A stretch of 14,951 nt of DNA from Candidatus Rokuibacteriota bacterium (GTDB taxonomy: Bacteria; Methylomirabilota; Methylomirabilia; Rokubacteriales; CSP1-6). The position numbers were made by a program, and so were the translations under genes. The DNA lies in the NCBI GenBank assembly GCA_016179165.1, contig JACORX010000461.1:1-14951 (forward strand), in the 5' to 3' direction. Positions 6,866-13,674 of the stretch are shown here, piece by piece (the stretch's first letter is position 1; each line of letters opens with the position of its first letter). Under the pieces are notes generated by a model. It worked only from the letters and a program-made list of their open reading frames with translations, was not told where the DNA came from and did not search any database.

Positions 6866-8409
6866 CGTCCCGAGCGCGTCCGGCTCTGCGCGTGGGCCAG
6901 CGCCAGCAGGAGCCCCGCGCCGACGCCGTAAGCCGCTGCCAGCGCCAGCGCCCCGTTGCCTCCCGCCGACCACGGCCAGAACAGCGCGCCGCTTGGCAGT
7001 GGCGAGTGTATGAGCCCGAGGAGCGTAGCGGCGGCACAGGCGGCGAACACGGCTGCCGCGCGCCCGAGCCGGCCGTCGATGATGGACGCCAGCGCCCACC
7101 CCCACAAGAGCGCCGTCACGATGAAGCCGTTGCCGAGGACGAGGAGGTGCTGGAAGGCCGCCTTGCCCTCGCCTGCCAGGTCGCCAGGGCTCCGGCCCAC
7201 CGACGCCAGGAAGCTCGTGACCTCGATCAGCACGAGGGCCGCGACGGCGGGGATGAAGGACACTGCGACGGCGGCGGCATGCCGAGCGGGTGAGGCGACG
7301 AAGGCCTGCGCCGTGATCTCGAGACCGATGAAGATCAGGATGGGCGCGACGGCCGCCTCCGGCAGCACGCTCACGAGGACCGAGACCGCGCCCACCGCCC
7401 CACCCACGCCGATTACGAGCGCGGTTGCCAGCGTGTAGCCCGCGCGCGCGCCCATCGCTTTGTACGCCGGATGCCCGATGTAGGGCGTGTTCTGGATCAC
7501 GCCGCCGCAGAACCCCGCCACGGCCGTCGCCACCGCCTCCGTCAGGAGGATGTCCCGCGTCCTGTACTCATCACCCGCTGCAATAGCGGACTCGGTGTTG
7601 TCGATGCCGCCGATCACGGTAGCGATCGCGAAGGGCGCGGCGAGCGGCAGGTACGGCAGCACGGCGCCGAAGGCGGGCACCCACGACAGCGTGGGCCACG
7701 GGATCGCCAGCGTGAGCGTCGCGGGGGGCGCCGTGAGCGAGGCGGGCCCGGCGCCCAGGGCTGCGCGCAGCCAGAAGACGGCGGCTCCGGCCGCGACAGC
7801 CGCGAAGGCCCCGGGAACGCCGCCCGGCAGCCTCACGCGTCCCACCAACGCGACAAAGACGACGGTCAGCGAGGTCACCCCGACGAGCGGATCGGCGAAG
7901 ACCTTGAGCGCGGGCAGGAAGGCGACGAGCAGGATCGCGACGCCGGCGATCGATCCCAGGAGGGCCGCGCGCGGCACGAGCCTGCGCACCCGGTCGCCCG
8001 CGAAGGCGAGGACGAACTTGAGGCCGCCCATCGCCACGGTCACGCCCATGCCGACCTTCCAGGCGAGTACCGGGTCGCCGGTCAGCAACATCACGGGGCC
8101 CAGCACGCCGAAGACGATGCCGAAGAGCGAGGGCGTGTCGATCCCGAATGGCATCGCCGTGACGTCGTCGCGTCCGGTGCGCCGCATGAGGCGGATGGCG
8201 AGCGCGGTGTAGACCAGGTCGCCGACCAGCACACCCGCGGCCGTGCCGGGAACCATGCGCCCAAGGACGAGGTCGGCAGGGAACTTGAACACCCCGATGA
8301 GCAGGCTCGACAGGATGACGAGCTGGGTCGTGTTATCCAGCGCCAGCCCGAAGAACGCATTCCAGTCCCCGGCGGCGAGCCAGCGCGGTGAGCGGCGCCC
8401 GGACGGCAC
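6862..8409 (-). CDS. NCS2/AzgA-like permease (xanthine/uracil permease family)
   Basis: A 515-residue, very hydrophobic inner-membrane protein with about 12-14 predicted spans. Family-like elements include AMPFGIDTPS (85-94) in the first repeat, GGIDNTESAIAAGDEY (267-282), and GGVIQNTPYIGHPAYKAMG (302-320), which corresponds to the substrate-binding region of TM8/TM10 in the nucleobase-ascorbate transporter fold. The AzgA-like lengths and the missing hallmark NxGxxxxT motif argue against naming a substrate; purine or another nucleobase is the first guess, taken up by proton symport. The GTG start at 8409 lies two bases after the stop of the 98-residue gene, so translational coupling is likely. 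A TAG eight codons upstream bounds the frame. The stop overlaps the convergent reductase stop. Confidence 0.8.
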   Translation of the reverse strand: MPSGRRSPRWLAAGDWNAFFGLALDNTTQLVILSSLLIGVFKFPADLVLGRMVPGTAAGVLVGDLVYTALAIRLMRRTGRDDVTAMPFGIDTPSLFGIVFGVLGPVMLLTGDPVLAWKVGMGVTVAMGGLKFVLAFAGDRVRRLVPRAALLGSIAGVAILLVAFLPALKVFADPLVGVTSLTVVFVALVGRVRLPGGVPGAFAAVAAGAAVFWLRAALGAGPASLTAPPATLTLAIPWPTLSWVPAFGAVLPYLPLAAPFAIATVIGGIDNTESAIAAGDEYRTRDILLTEAVATAVAGFCGGVIQNTPYIGHPAYKAMGARAGYTLATALVIGVGGAVGAVSVLVSVLPEAAVAPILIFIGLEITAQAFVASPARHAAAVAVSFIPAVAALVLIEVTSFLASVGRSPGDLAGEGKAAFQHLLVLGNGFIVTALLWGWALASIIDGRLGRAAAVFAACAAATLLGLIHSPLPSGALFWPWSAGGNGALALAAAYGVGAGLLLALAHAQSRTRSGR

Positions 8410-8411
8410 CG

Positions 8412-8708
8412 CTAAGCGGGTCTCAGCGAACTATCACGTGTAGCTTCGCTGACGAGGCCGCGCACTCGGTCGGCCAGAGACCGGCACCAAGCCATGCTGC
8501 CGCGCCCGACCGCCACGTCGTCGAACACGAGCGCGACCTCGGAGGAGAAGCGATCGCCGACCCTCACGCGCAGGCCGTAACTCGTGCCTTCGTGTGGGCC
8601 TCCGGTCGCCAGGGCGCACTCCGCGCGGAGATCCTCCCGCTTGGCGTGGGACGTGGCGAAGTTCTCGAGCCACCTCGCGACCTCGTGGTAGTCACCGCCG
8701 CTGAACAT
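8412..8708 (-). CDS. Small conserved-looking protein of unknown function
   Basis: A 98-residue soluble protein that I do not recognise. It has no signal peptide, membrane span or cysteine metal site. The N-terminal half is helical (YHEVARWLENFATSHAKRE) and is followed by beta-like stretches (TSYGLRVRVGDRF, SSEVALVFDDVAVG) and a final helix. The frame extends upstream into the nrdJ end, but the ATG at 8708 gives a compact gene. It begins 22 bases after the nrdJ stop and ends two bases before the permease start, so it is almost certainly in the same transcript. Its place between a ribonucleotide reductase and a nucleobase-type permease hints at a nucleotide-related accessory role; this is inference from position only. 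Confidence 0.6.
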   Translation of the reverse strand: MFSGGDYHEVARWLENFATSHAKREDLRAECALATGGPHEGTSYGLRVRVGDRFSSEVALVFDDVAVGRGSMAWCRSLADRVRGLVSEATRDSSLRPA

Positions 8709-8730
8709 CGGCGCCCTCAAACACCCGTAT

Positions 8731-11700
8731 CTAACACTCGTTGAATCCACAAGATAAGCACTTCTTGCAGCCTTCTTCGTACACCAAGGTCGCCTGCCCG
8801 CACTCCTTGCAGAGGTCCCCCACCCGGCGCCGTCCCGCCGCCGCCGCACCCACTTCCGGCTCCTGGCGGCGCCCGAGCCCGATGTGCTCGCCCAACGTCC
8901 GCGCGAGGGCATCCGGCAGCGACAGGATCTTGGCGGCGCCGAACCCCGTGGGCTGGCCGCCGCCGATCCGCGACAGCTGACTGATGACCTCCTCGAGGCG
9001 TCCTTGCGCCGAGAGCGGCGACGGCAGCCGGAGCACCAGCGAGATCAGCCGCCCGAGCGCCTCGGCCACGGCCATGGTGTCCGAGCCGGCCTTGCCGACC
9101 TGGACGAACACCTCGAAGGGATCGCCGCCAGGCGTCTCGTTCACCGTGATGAACGCCGTGCCGATCGGAGTCTCCATTCGGTGCGTGGCGCCCGACAGGC
9201 TGTGAGGCCTCGGCTTGACCATTCGGTCGCCCAGCGCGCCGCCGGCACCCTGAAGCGCCGCATCCTCACTGACGACCCCCACGTTGAGCACTTGTCCGCT
9301 CCCCTTACACCCGTCGCGGAAAACCGTGATACCCAGACAACCTTCCCGCCAGGCGAGGAGGTACGCCTCCGCGACGTCGGAGTTGGGCGCCTCGGCAGGC
9401 AGGTTGATGGTCTTCGACACGCCGTTGTCGGTGTGCTTCTGGAAGGCCGCCTGGTGGCGCACGTGCCAGCTCCAATGGATCTCGTGCGCCGTTTTGAACA
9501 CCGCGCGCGCTTCCTCGGGCACGCCCGGGATGCCGTGGAGTGAGCCGCGGCGGGCGACCTCGCTCATGAGAGCGTCCGAGTGGAAGCCGCGCTCCCGCCC
9601 CAGCCGCTCGAAGCTTTGGCTCACGAACGGCAGCACCCGCTCGCCGTCAACGCCCTTGACCCGGTGCTCGAAGGCCAGCGCGAAGACCGGCTCGATACCG
9701 GACGAGCAACCGGCGATCATGGAGATCGTGCCGGTCGGCGCGATCGTCGTCACCGTCGAGTTCCGGAGGGGCCGGCTATCGCGGTAGATGGACCGGGAGC
9801 AGTTCGGGAACGGCCCCCGCTCATCGGCAAGCCGCGCCGACTGGTCGTGCCCCTTTTCCTCGACGAAGGCCATGAGCCGCCCCGCCAGGTCGACGGCCTC
9901 CTGGCTGTCGTAGGGAATTTCCAGCGCGAAGAGGAGATCGGCCCATCCCATGATGCCGAGGCCGATGCGCCGGTTGGCCTTGACCGTGGCGTCGATCTCC
10001 GGCAGCGGATAGGGGTTGACCTCGATGACGTCGTCGAGGAAGCGCACCGCAAGCCGCACGACCCGCTCCATCTCTTCCCAATCGACTGCCCAGCGCCCGT
10101 CCCGCTGGCGCGCGAACCGGGCGACATTGAGCGAGCCCAGGTTGCACGCCTCGTTCGGCAGAAGCGGCTGCTCGCCGCATTGGTGGAGCACGACGCCGTT
10201 GGCGATGAAGGAATGGCTCTGGGGCTCCGTGAGATCGTAGACCGGTCTGACCCCGGCGGACTCGATCGCGACGACTGGGTCGGAGAACCGTTGCCTGTAG
10301 AAACCGCGGTAGCGGATCGTGCCCAGGCGCTCCTGCTTGGGTCCAAGGAAACCGACACTCTGGCGAAAGGCCTCCCGGGACTTCCCGAAGATGCCGAGCT
10401 CGTACAGCACGCCGTCCGAGCCATACGAACGCACGTTCCCGCCAGGTAGCGTGTAGGAGAACAGTCCCTCACGGGGCGGACGCGACCGATCGAAGATGCG
10501 GCTCTTGATGCCGAGGTTCAGGAGGAGGATCTGGACGCCACGGAGCAGCTCACGGCTCTTCGACGTTAGGGCGATCCACGAACTGTTGGGCTTCGGGTTG
10601 TCACGGACAGTCCCGTCCGCCGTGAAGAGCCCCTGGAGAAATCCAATGACGGCCTCGCGCGGCGCCCCGAGCAGCGAGGCGGGCACGGCTTTGTCCGCCG
10701 CGCGGACAGGCAGGACCCCCAAGCCGCGGAAGAAATCGACGAAGAACTTGCCGTGGTAGGAGACGTGCCACACGCCCCGCGCGCGCTCGACAGCGCGTGT
10801 CGGGCGAGCGTACCAGCCGTCCACAATCTCCTGGATTCGGTCTCGCATCTCCACGTCACCGGCGCCGAAGCTCCAGCCCACGCGGCAGTTGCGATCCCCT
10901 GCCCTGAGCCAGCCGTCGCCGACCAGCCAACCGAGCACGAGGCCGAGGTCGCGACTCCACGCGGTCGGCAGGTTGTGGCGGTACACGCGGCCGTTCCGGC
11001 CCTTGAATTCGCGGGGGGGATCGTGCGGGAACCGGTTGTCGGACGCAAAGACCCCTGGATCACTCTGAATCCAGACCCGGTCCTCACCGATCTCCAGCAA
11101 GCCCGCCTCCACCCAGCCTCGGTCCGTCATGAGCCGATGGTCCGGCGTGCAGACAAGCTCAAAGCCCGAATCCGTACGGATCCGCACCGTCGCCCGCTCC
11201 CCGGAGGGGAACGCCCGGCTGATTGGGAGGCATCCGTCACCGTAGGAGGTCAGGGGCACGTTGTGAGTGCCCTCCCACAGCATGAGCCGCGCCGGGAGAA
11301 GCCGGCCATCCACCTTGACCGCCACGCCGCCCTCGCGGTGGCGGGCGACCAGCTCATCCATGCGCATGAGTCCGCGGTCCGTCGCCACGAGCGCATCACC
11401 GCTGATGCATGGGTTGGTCGCCTCGATCTGCCCCGCCTCCGGCGTGGGGTTCGCCGGGCTTGCGTTGATACGGTCGATGAAGACGAGCCCCGGGTCACCC
11501 GTCCGCCACGCGGCGCGGACGATGCGGTCGAAGACCTCGCGTGCGGAGAGCCTCCCGACGCAGAGCCCGGTGCGCGGGTTGATGAGGGCGTAGTCCCCGC
11601 CCGCATCGAGCGCGGCCATGAACTCGTCGGTGACCGCGACCGAGATGTTGAAGTTCGTGATGCCGCCGTCGAACTTGCACTCGATGAACTCGAGAATGTC

Positions 11701-12258
11701 CGGGTGGTCCACGCGCAGCACGCCCATGTTGGCCCCGCGCCGGGTGCCGCCCTGCTTCACCGCCTCGGTGGCGGCGTTGAAGACCCGCAGGAAGGAGACG
11801 GGGCCCGAAGCCCGGCCGCCCGTGGAGCGGACGATGTCGTTCTTGGGCCTGAGGCGCGAGAACGCGAACCCGGTCCCGCCTCCAGACTGATGAATGAGCG
11901 CGGCGGCCTTGACCGAATCGAAGATCTCGGGCATGGAGTCGCCGATCGGCAGCACATAGCAGGCAGAGTACTGGAGCTGGTTGCCCCTGCCGGCGTTCAT
12001 GAGAGTCGGCGAGTTGGGCAGGAACTGCCCCTCGACCATCATGTCGTAGAAGGCGGCGGCGACCTCTCCGACGGCGGCCGCGCTCCGGCCGAATCGCTCC
12101 TCCGCCCGCGCGATGGCGGCAGCCACCCGCCAGCACATCTCCTCCGGTGTCTCGGCCACCTGCCCGTCGCGGCGGACGAGATAGCGCTCCCGGAGGACGC
12201 GCAGGGCAGGCTCTGACCACCGGCCGGACTTGGAAGGTCTCGCCATAAGCGCCATCAT
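8731..12258 (-). CDS. nrdJ: Adenosylcobalamin-dependent class II ribonucleotide reductase with intein
   Basis: It reduces ribonucleotides to deoxyribonucleotides in the cytoplasm using a thiyl radical generated from coenzyme B12. The precursor has 1175 residues: N-extein 1-283, intein 284-693, C-extein 694-1175, giving a mature enzyme of 765 residues, normal for the family. Visible are PNSPTLMNAG and YSAC (redox Cys100), HQSGGGTGFAFSRLRP (123-138), GGTRRGANMGVL, and after splicing NPCGEQPLLPNEACNLGS, where Cys694 is the thiyl-radical residue, Glu696 the proton donor/acceptor and Cys705 the second redox cysteine. A TSCPD domain (about residues 1005-1110) and a C-terminal Cys cluster (CKECG, CKKCLSCGFNEC) that re-reduces the active site follow. 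The start is one of several Met codons (12258, 12255, 12246), none with a clear Shine-Dalgarno. It heads the group with the 98-residue protein and permease. No B12 riboswitch was seen. Confidence 0.95.
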   Translation of the reverse strand: MMALMARPSKSGRWSEPALRVLRERYLVRRDGQVAETPEEMCWRVAAAIARAEERFGRSAAAVGEVAAAFYDMMVEGQFLPNSPTLMNAGRGNQLQYSACYVLPIGDSMPEIFDSVKAAALIHQSGGGTGFAFSRLRPKNDIVRSTGGRASGPVSFLRVFNAATEAVKQGGTRRGANMGVLRVDHPDILEFIECKFDGGITNFNISVAVTDEFMAALDAGGDYALINPRTGLCVGRLSAREVFDRIVRAAWRTGDPGLVFIDRINASPANPTPEAGQIEATNPCISGDALVATDRGLMRMDELVARHREGGVAVKVDGRLLPARLMLWEGTHNVPLTSYGDGCLPISRAFPSGERATVRIRTDSGFELVCTPDHRLMTDRGWVEAGLLEIGEDRVWIQSDPGVFASDNRFPHDPPREFKGRNGRVYRHNLPTAWSRDLGLVLGWLVGDGWLRAGDRNCRVGWSFGAGDVEMRDRIQEIVDGWYARPTRAVERARGVWHVSYHGKFFVDFFRGLGVLPVRAADKAVPASLLGAPREAVIGFLQGLFTADGTVRDNPKPNSSWIALTSKSRELLRGVQILLLNLGIKSRIFDRSRPPREGLFSYTLPGGNVRSYGSDGVLYELGIFGKSREAFRQSVGFLGPKQERLGTIRYRGFYRQRFSDPVVAIESAGVRPVYDLTEPQSHSFIANGVVLHQCGEQPLLPNEACNLGSLNVARFARQRDGRWAVDWEEMERVVRLAVRFLDDVIEVNPYPLPEIDATVKANRRIGLGIMGWADLLFALEIPYDSQEAVDLAGRLMAFVEEKGHDQSARLADERGPFPNCSRSIYRDSRPLRNSTVTTIAPTGTISMIAGCSSGIEPVFALAFEHRVKGVDGERVLPFVSQSFERLGRERGFHSDALMSEVARRGSLHGIPGVPEEARAVFKTAHEIHWSWHVRHQAAFQKHTDNGVSKTINLPAEAPNSDVAEAYLLAWREGCLGITVFRDGCKGSGQVLNVGVVSEDAALQGAGGALGDRMVKPRPHSLSGATHRMETPIGTAFITVNETPGGDPFEVFVQVGKAGSDTMAVAEALGRLISLVLRLPSPLSAQGRLEEVISQLSRIGGGQPTGFGAAKILSLPDALARTLGEHIGLGRRQEPEVGAAAAGRRRVGDLCKECGQATLVYEEGCKKCLSCGFNEC
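10180..11409 (-). mobile_element. LAGLIDADG homing intein inside nrdJ, C-terminal Gln
   Basis: A 410-residue intein. It starts with Cys1 in CISGDALVATDRG (block A) and has the block B motif CTPDHRLMT with TPDH at 88-91 (His91). It carries two LAGLIDADG endonuclease motifs: LGWLVGDGW at 159-167 (Asp165) and GFLQGLFTADG at 256-266 (Asp265). It ends with block F PVYDLTEPQSHSFIANG and block G VVLHQ followed by Cys+1 of the host. The usual terminal Asn is Gln (codon CAA); the penultimate His409 is present. It is inserted between NP and CGEQ, directly before the catalytic cysteine, so the enzyme is inactive until splicing. Class II/RIR1-type inteins at this site and Gln-ending inteins are known; activity here is unproven. 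Both motifs keep their acidic residue, so homing may still work. Confidence 0.92.
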
Positions 12259-12260
12259 CG

Positions 12261-12293
12261 CAAGCTTAACACAGGAGAATCACAAGCTTGACT
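12261..12293. repeat. Pair of CAAGCTT direct repeats in the nrdJ-efflux divergent gap
   Basis: CAAGCTTAAC (12261-12270) and CAAGCTTGAC (12284-12293) match at 9 of 10 bases, with a 23-base period, about two helical turns. AAGCTT is itself palindromic. The second copy overlaps the -35 box of the efflux promoter and the first abuts the nrdJ start, so they could be operator half-sites for a shared regulator. Confidence 0.4.
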
Positions 12294-12315
12294 CTTTGCC
12301 CGGCATCCATAGAAT
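12288..12315 (+). promoter_or_regulatory. Sigma70-type promoter for the efflux operon
   Basis: TTGACT (12288-12293; 5 of 6) is followed by a 16-base spacer and TAGAAT (12310-12315; 5 of 6). The expected start near 12322 leaves a leader of about 45 bases before the adaptor ATG at 12367. Confidence 0.5.
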
Positions 12316-12366
12316 AGGAGCACCGCGAGAGCCGATGACCCCGCCCCCCCAGTCAGCCGAACCCCA

Positions 12367-13671
12367 ATGTCCCTGCTGAGGCGCTGCAGTGTCGGCGTCG
12401 TCTTGTGCCTCCTCCTCGTCGGCGTCGGGGGCGCCGTCTGGTACTGGACCCGGGCTCGGACAGCCGGTGCCGTCACCCGCAACCGGCCGGACCCCGTCGT
12501 CGGGGTCGTCTCCCCCCAGCGGCGCGACATCGAGGTCAAGCTCTCCTTCACGGCGGACATCCTGGCGGCGAAGCAGGCGGCGATCTTCTCCAAGGTGTCG
12601 GGCTACATCCGGAAGATCTATGTGGAAAGGGGCGACTTCGTCAAGGAGGCCCAGCTCCTGGTCGAGATCGACGACCAAGAGCTCCGGGCCTCGGCCGAGC
12701 AGGCCCGGGCGGCGCACCTGTCTTCCCAGGCGGGGCTCGAGGTCGCGCGGTCCACCCTCGAGGGGCAGAAGGCCAATCTCGAGAACCAGCGCGCGATGCT
12801 GGCCCGGGCGCGCGCCGTCGCCGCGAACGACGCCCGCCAGGCCGACAGGATGCGGACGCTCTTCGAGAAGGGCATGGTCTCGGCGCTGGACTGGGACAAT
12901 GCCCGCACCAACGCCGACTCCTCGCGCGCCTCGACGGCCGCCGCGGAGGCGCAGCTGCGCCTCGCGGAGGTGCAGATCATCACCCAGGAGAGCCAGGTCC
13001 GTCTGGCGCAGGCGCAGGTCGAGACGTTTCGTGCGGCGCTCTCCCTCGCCCAGGCAAATCTCGGCAACACGCGGCTCACCGCCCCCTTCGCCGGATACAT
13101 CGCCCAGCGCAACCTCGACCCCGGCGCGGCGGTGAGCGCGCAGTCCTCCGGCACGACAAATACATCGGTCGGCATCCTGCTCATCCAGGACATCTCCAGC
13201 GTGAAGGTCCAGATCGAGGTGCCCGAGCGTGACATCGCCCGCGTCAAGGTCGGCGCGGACGTGCGCGTGACGGCCGACCCGTACAAGGGTGAAGTCTTCG
13301 CCGGCTCCATCGCGCGCGTCGTCCACAACCTCGACCCTCGGTCGCGTACCATGGGAATCGAGGTGGACATCCCGAATCCGGGGACCAAGCTCAACCCCGG
13401 CATGTTCGCGCGCGTCGAGGCCGTGGTCGATACGCGCACGGGCGTGCTGACGGTGCCCATGGAGGCGCTGCGCGTGGGCGACGGCAGGCCGTCGGTGATG
13501 GTTGTCCGGAACAACGTCGTGGAGCCCGTGGGGGTCGAGCTCGGCGCCGCCGACGCGCGGGGCGTCGAGGTCGTCAAGGGGCTGGCGGCGGGGGACCAGG
13601 TCATCCTCCAGGGTAAGGACCTGGTGCGGCAGGGCCAGAAGGTCCGCGGCGTGCCGGCGACGGGTCAGTAG
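12367..13671 (+). CDS. RND efflux periplasmic adaptor (membrane fusion protein, HlyD family)
   Basis: A 434-residue adaptor that joins an inner-membrane RND pump to an outer-membrane channel. A single N-terminal hydrophobic helix (residues 8-27) acts as signal anchor; no lipobox was seen. The first half of the lipoyl domain is at 70-106 (KVSGYIRKIYVERGDFVKEAQLLVEID region). It is followed by a long alpha-helical hairpin at about 107-232, rich in Ala, Glu, Gln and Arg, then the second lipoyl half LTAPFAGYI (237-245) with LDPGAAV. The beta-barrel is at about 265-350 and the membrane-proximal domain at about 355-430 (LTVPMEALRVGDGR). The ATG at 12367 lacks an evident Shine-Dalgarno. The RND gene begins three bases after its stop, so the two are cotranscribed. 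The substrate cannot be deduced. Confidence 0.92.
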   Translation: MSLLRRCSVGVVLCLLLVGVGGAVWYWTRARTAGAVTRNRPDPVVGVVSPQRRDIEVKLSFTADILAAKQAAIFSKVSGYIRKIYVERGDFVKEAQLLVEIDDQELRASAEQARAAHLSSQAGLEVARSTLEGQKANLENQRAMLARARAVAANDARQADRMRTLFEKGMVSALDWDNARTNADSSRASTAAAEAQLRLAEVQIITQESQVRLAQAQVETFRAALSLAQANLGNTRLTAPFAGYIAQRNLDPGAAVSAQSSGTTNTSVGILLIQDISSVKVQIEVPERDIARVKVGADVRVTADPYKGEVFAGSIARVVHNLDPRSRTMGIEVDIPNPGTKLNPGMFARVEAVVDTRTGVLTVPMEALRVGDGRPSVMVVRNNVVEPVGVELGAADARGVEVVKGLAAGDQVILQGKDLVRQGQKVRGVPATGQ

Positions 13672-13674
13672 CGC

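Noticed and set aside
5618..7105. Minus-strand open frame of 495 codons over the reductase
   Set aside because: It is the complement of a well-supported plus-strand flavoprotein and shows no family motif.
10753..12216. Plus-strand open frame of 487 codons over nrdJ
   Set aside because: Shadow of nrdJ and its intein; repetitive charged composition.
12259..12366. Cobalamin riboswitch before nrdJ
   Set aside because: Only 108 bases separate the divergent starts, too short for the roughly 200-base element, and no B12-box was recognised.
12335..12366. Upstream ATG at 12335 as the adaptor start
   Set aside because: It is out of frame with the adaptor unless the C-run at about 12344-12350 contains an indel, and it has no Shine-Dalgarno at normal spacing.
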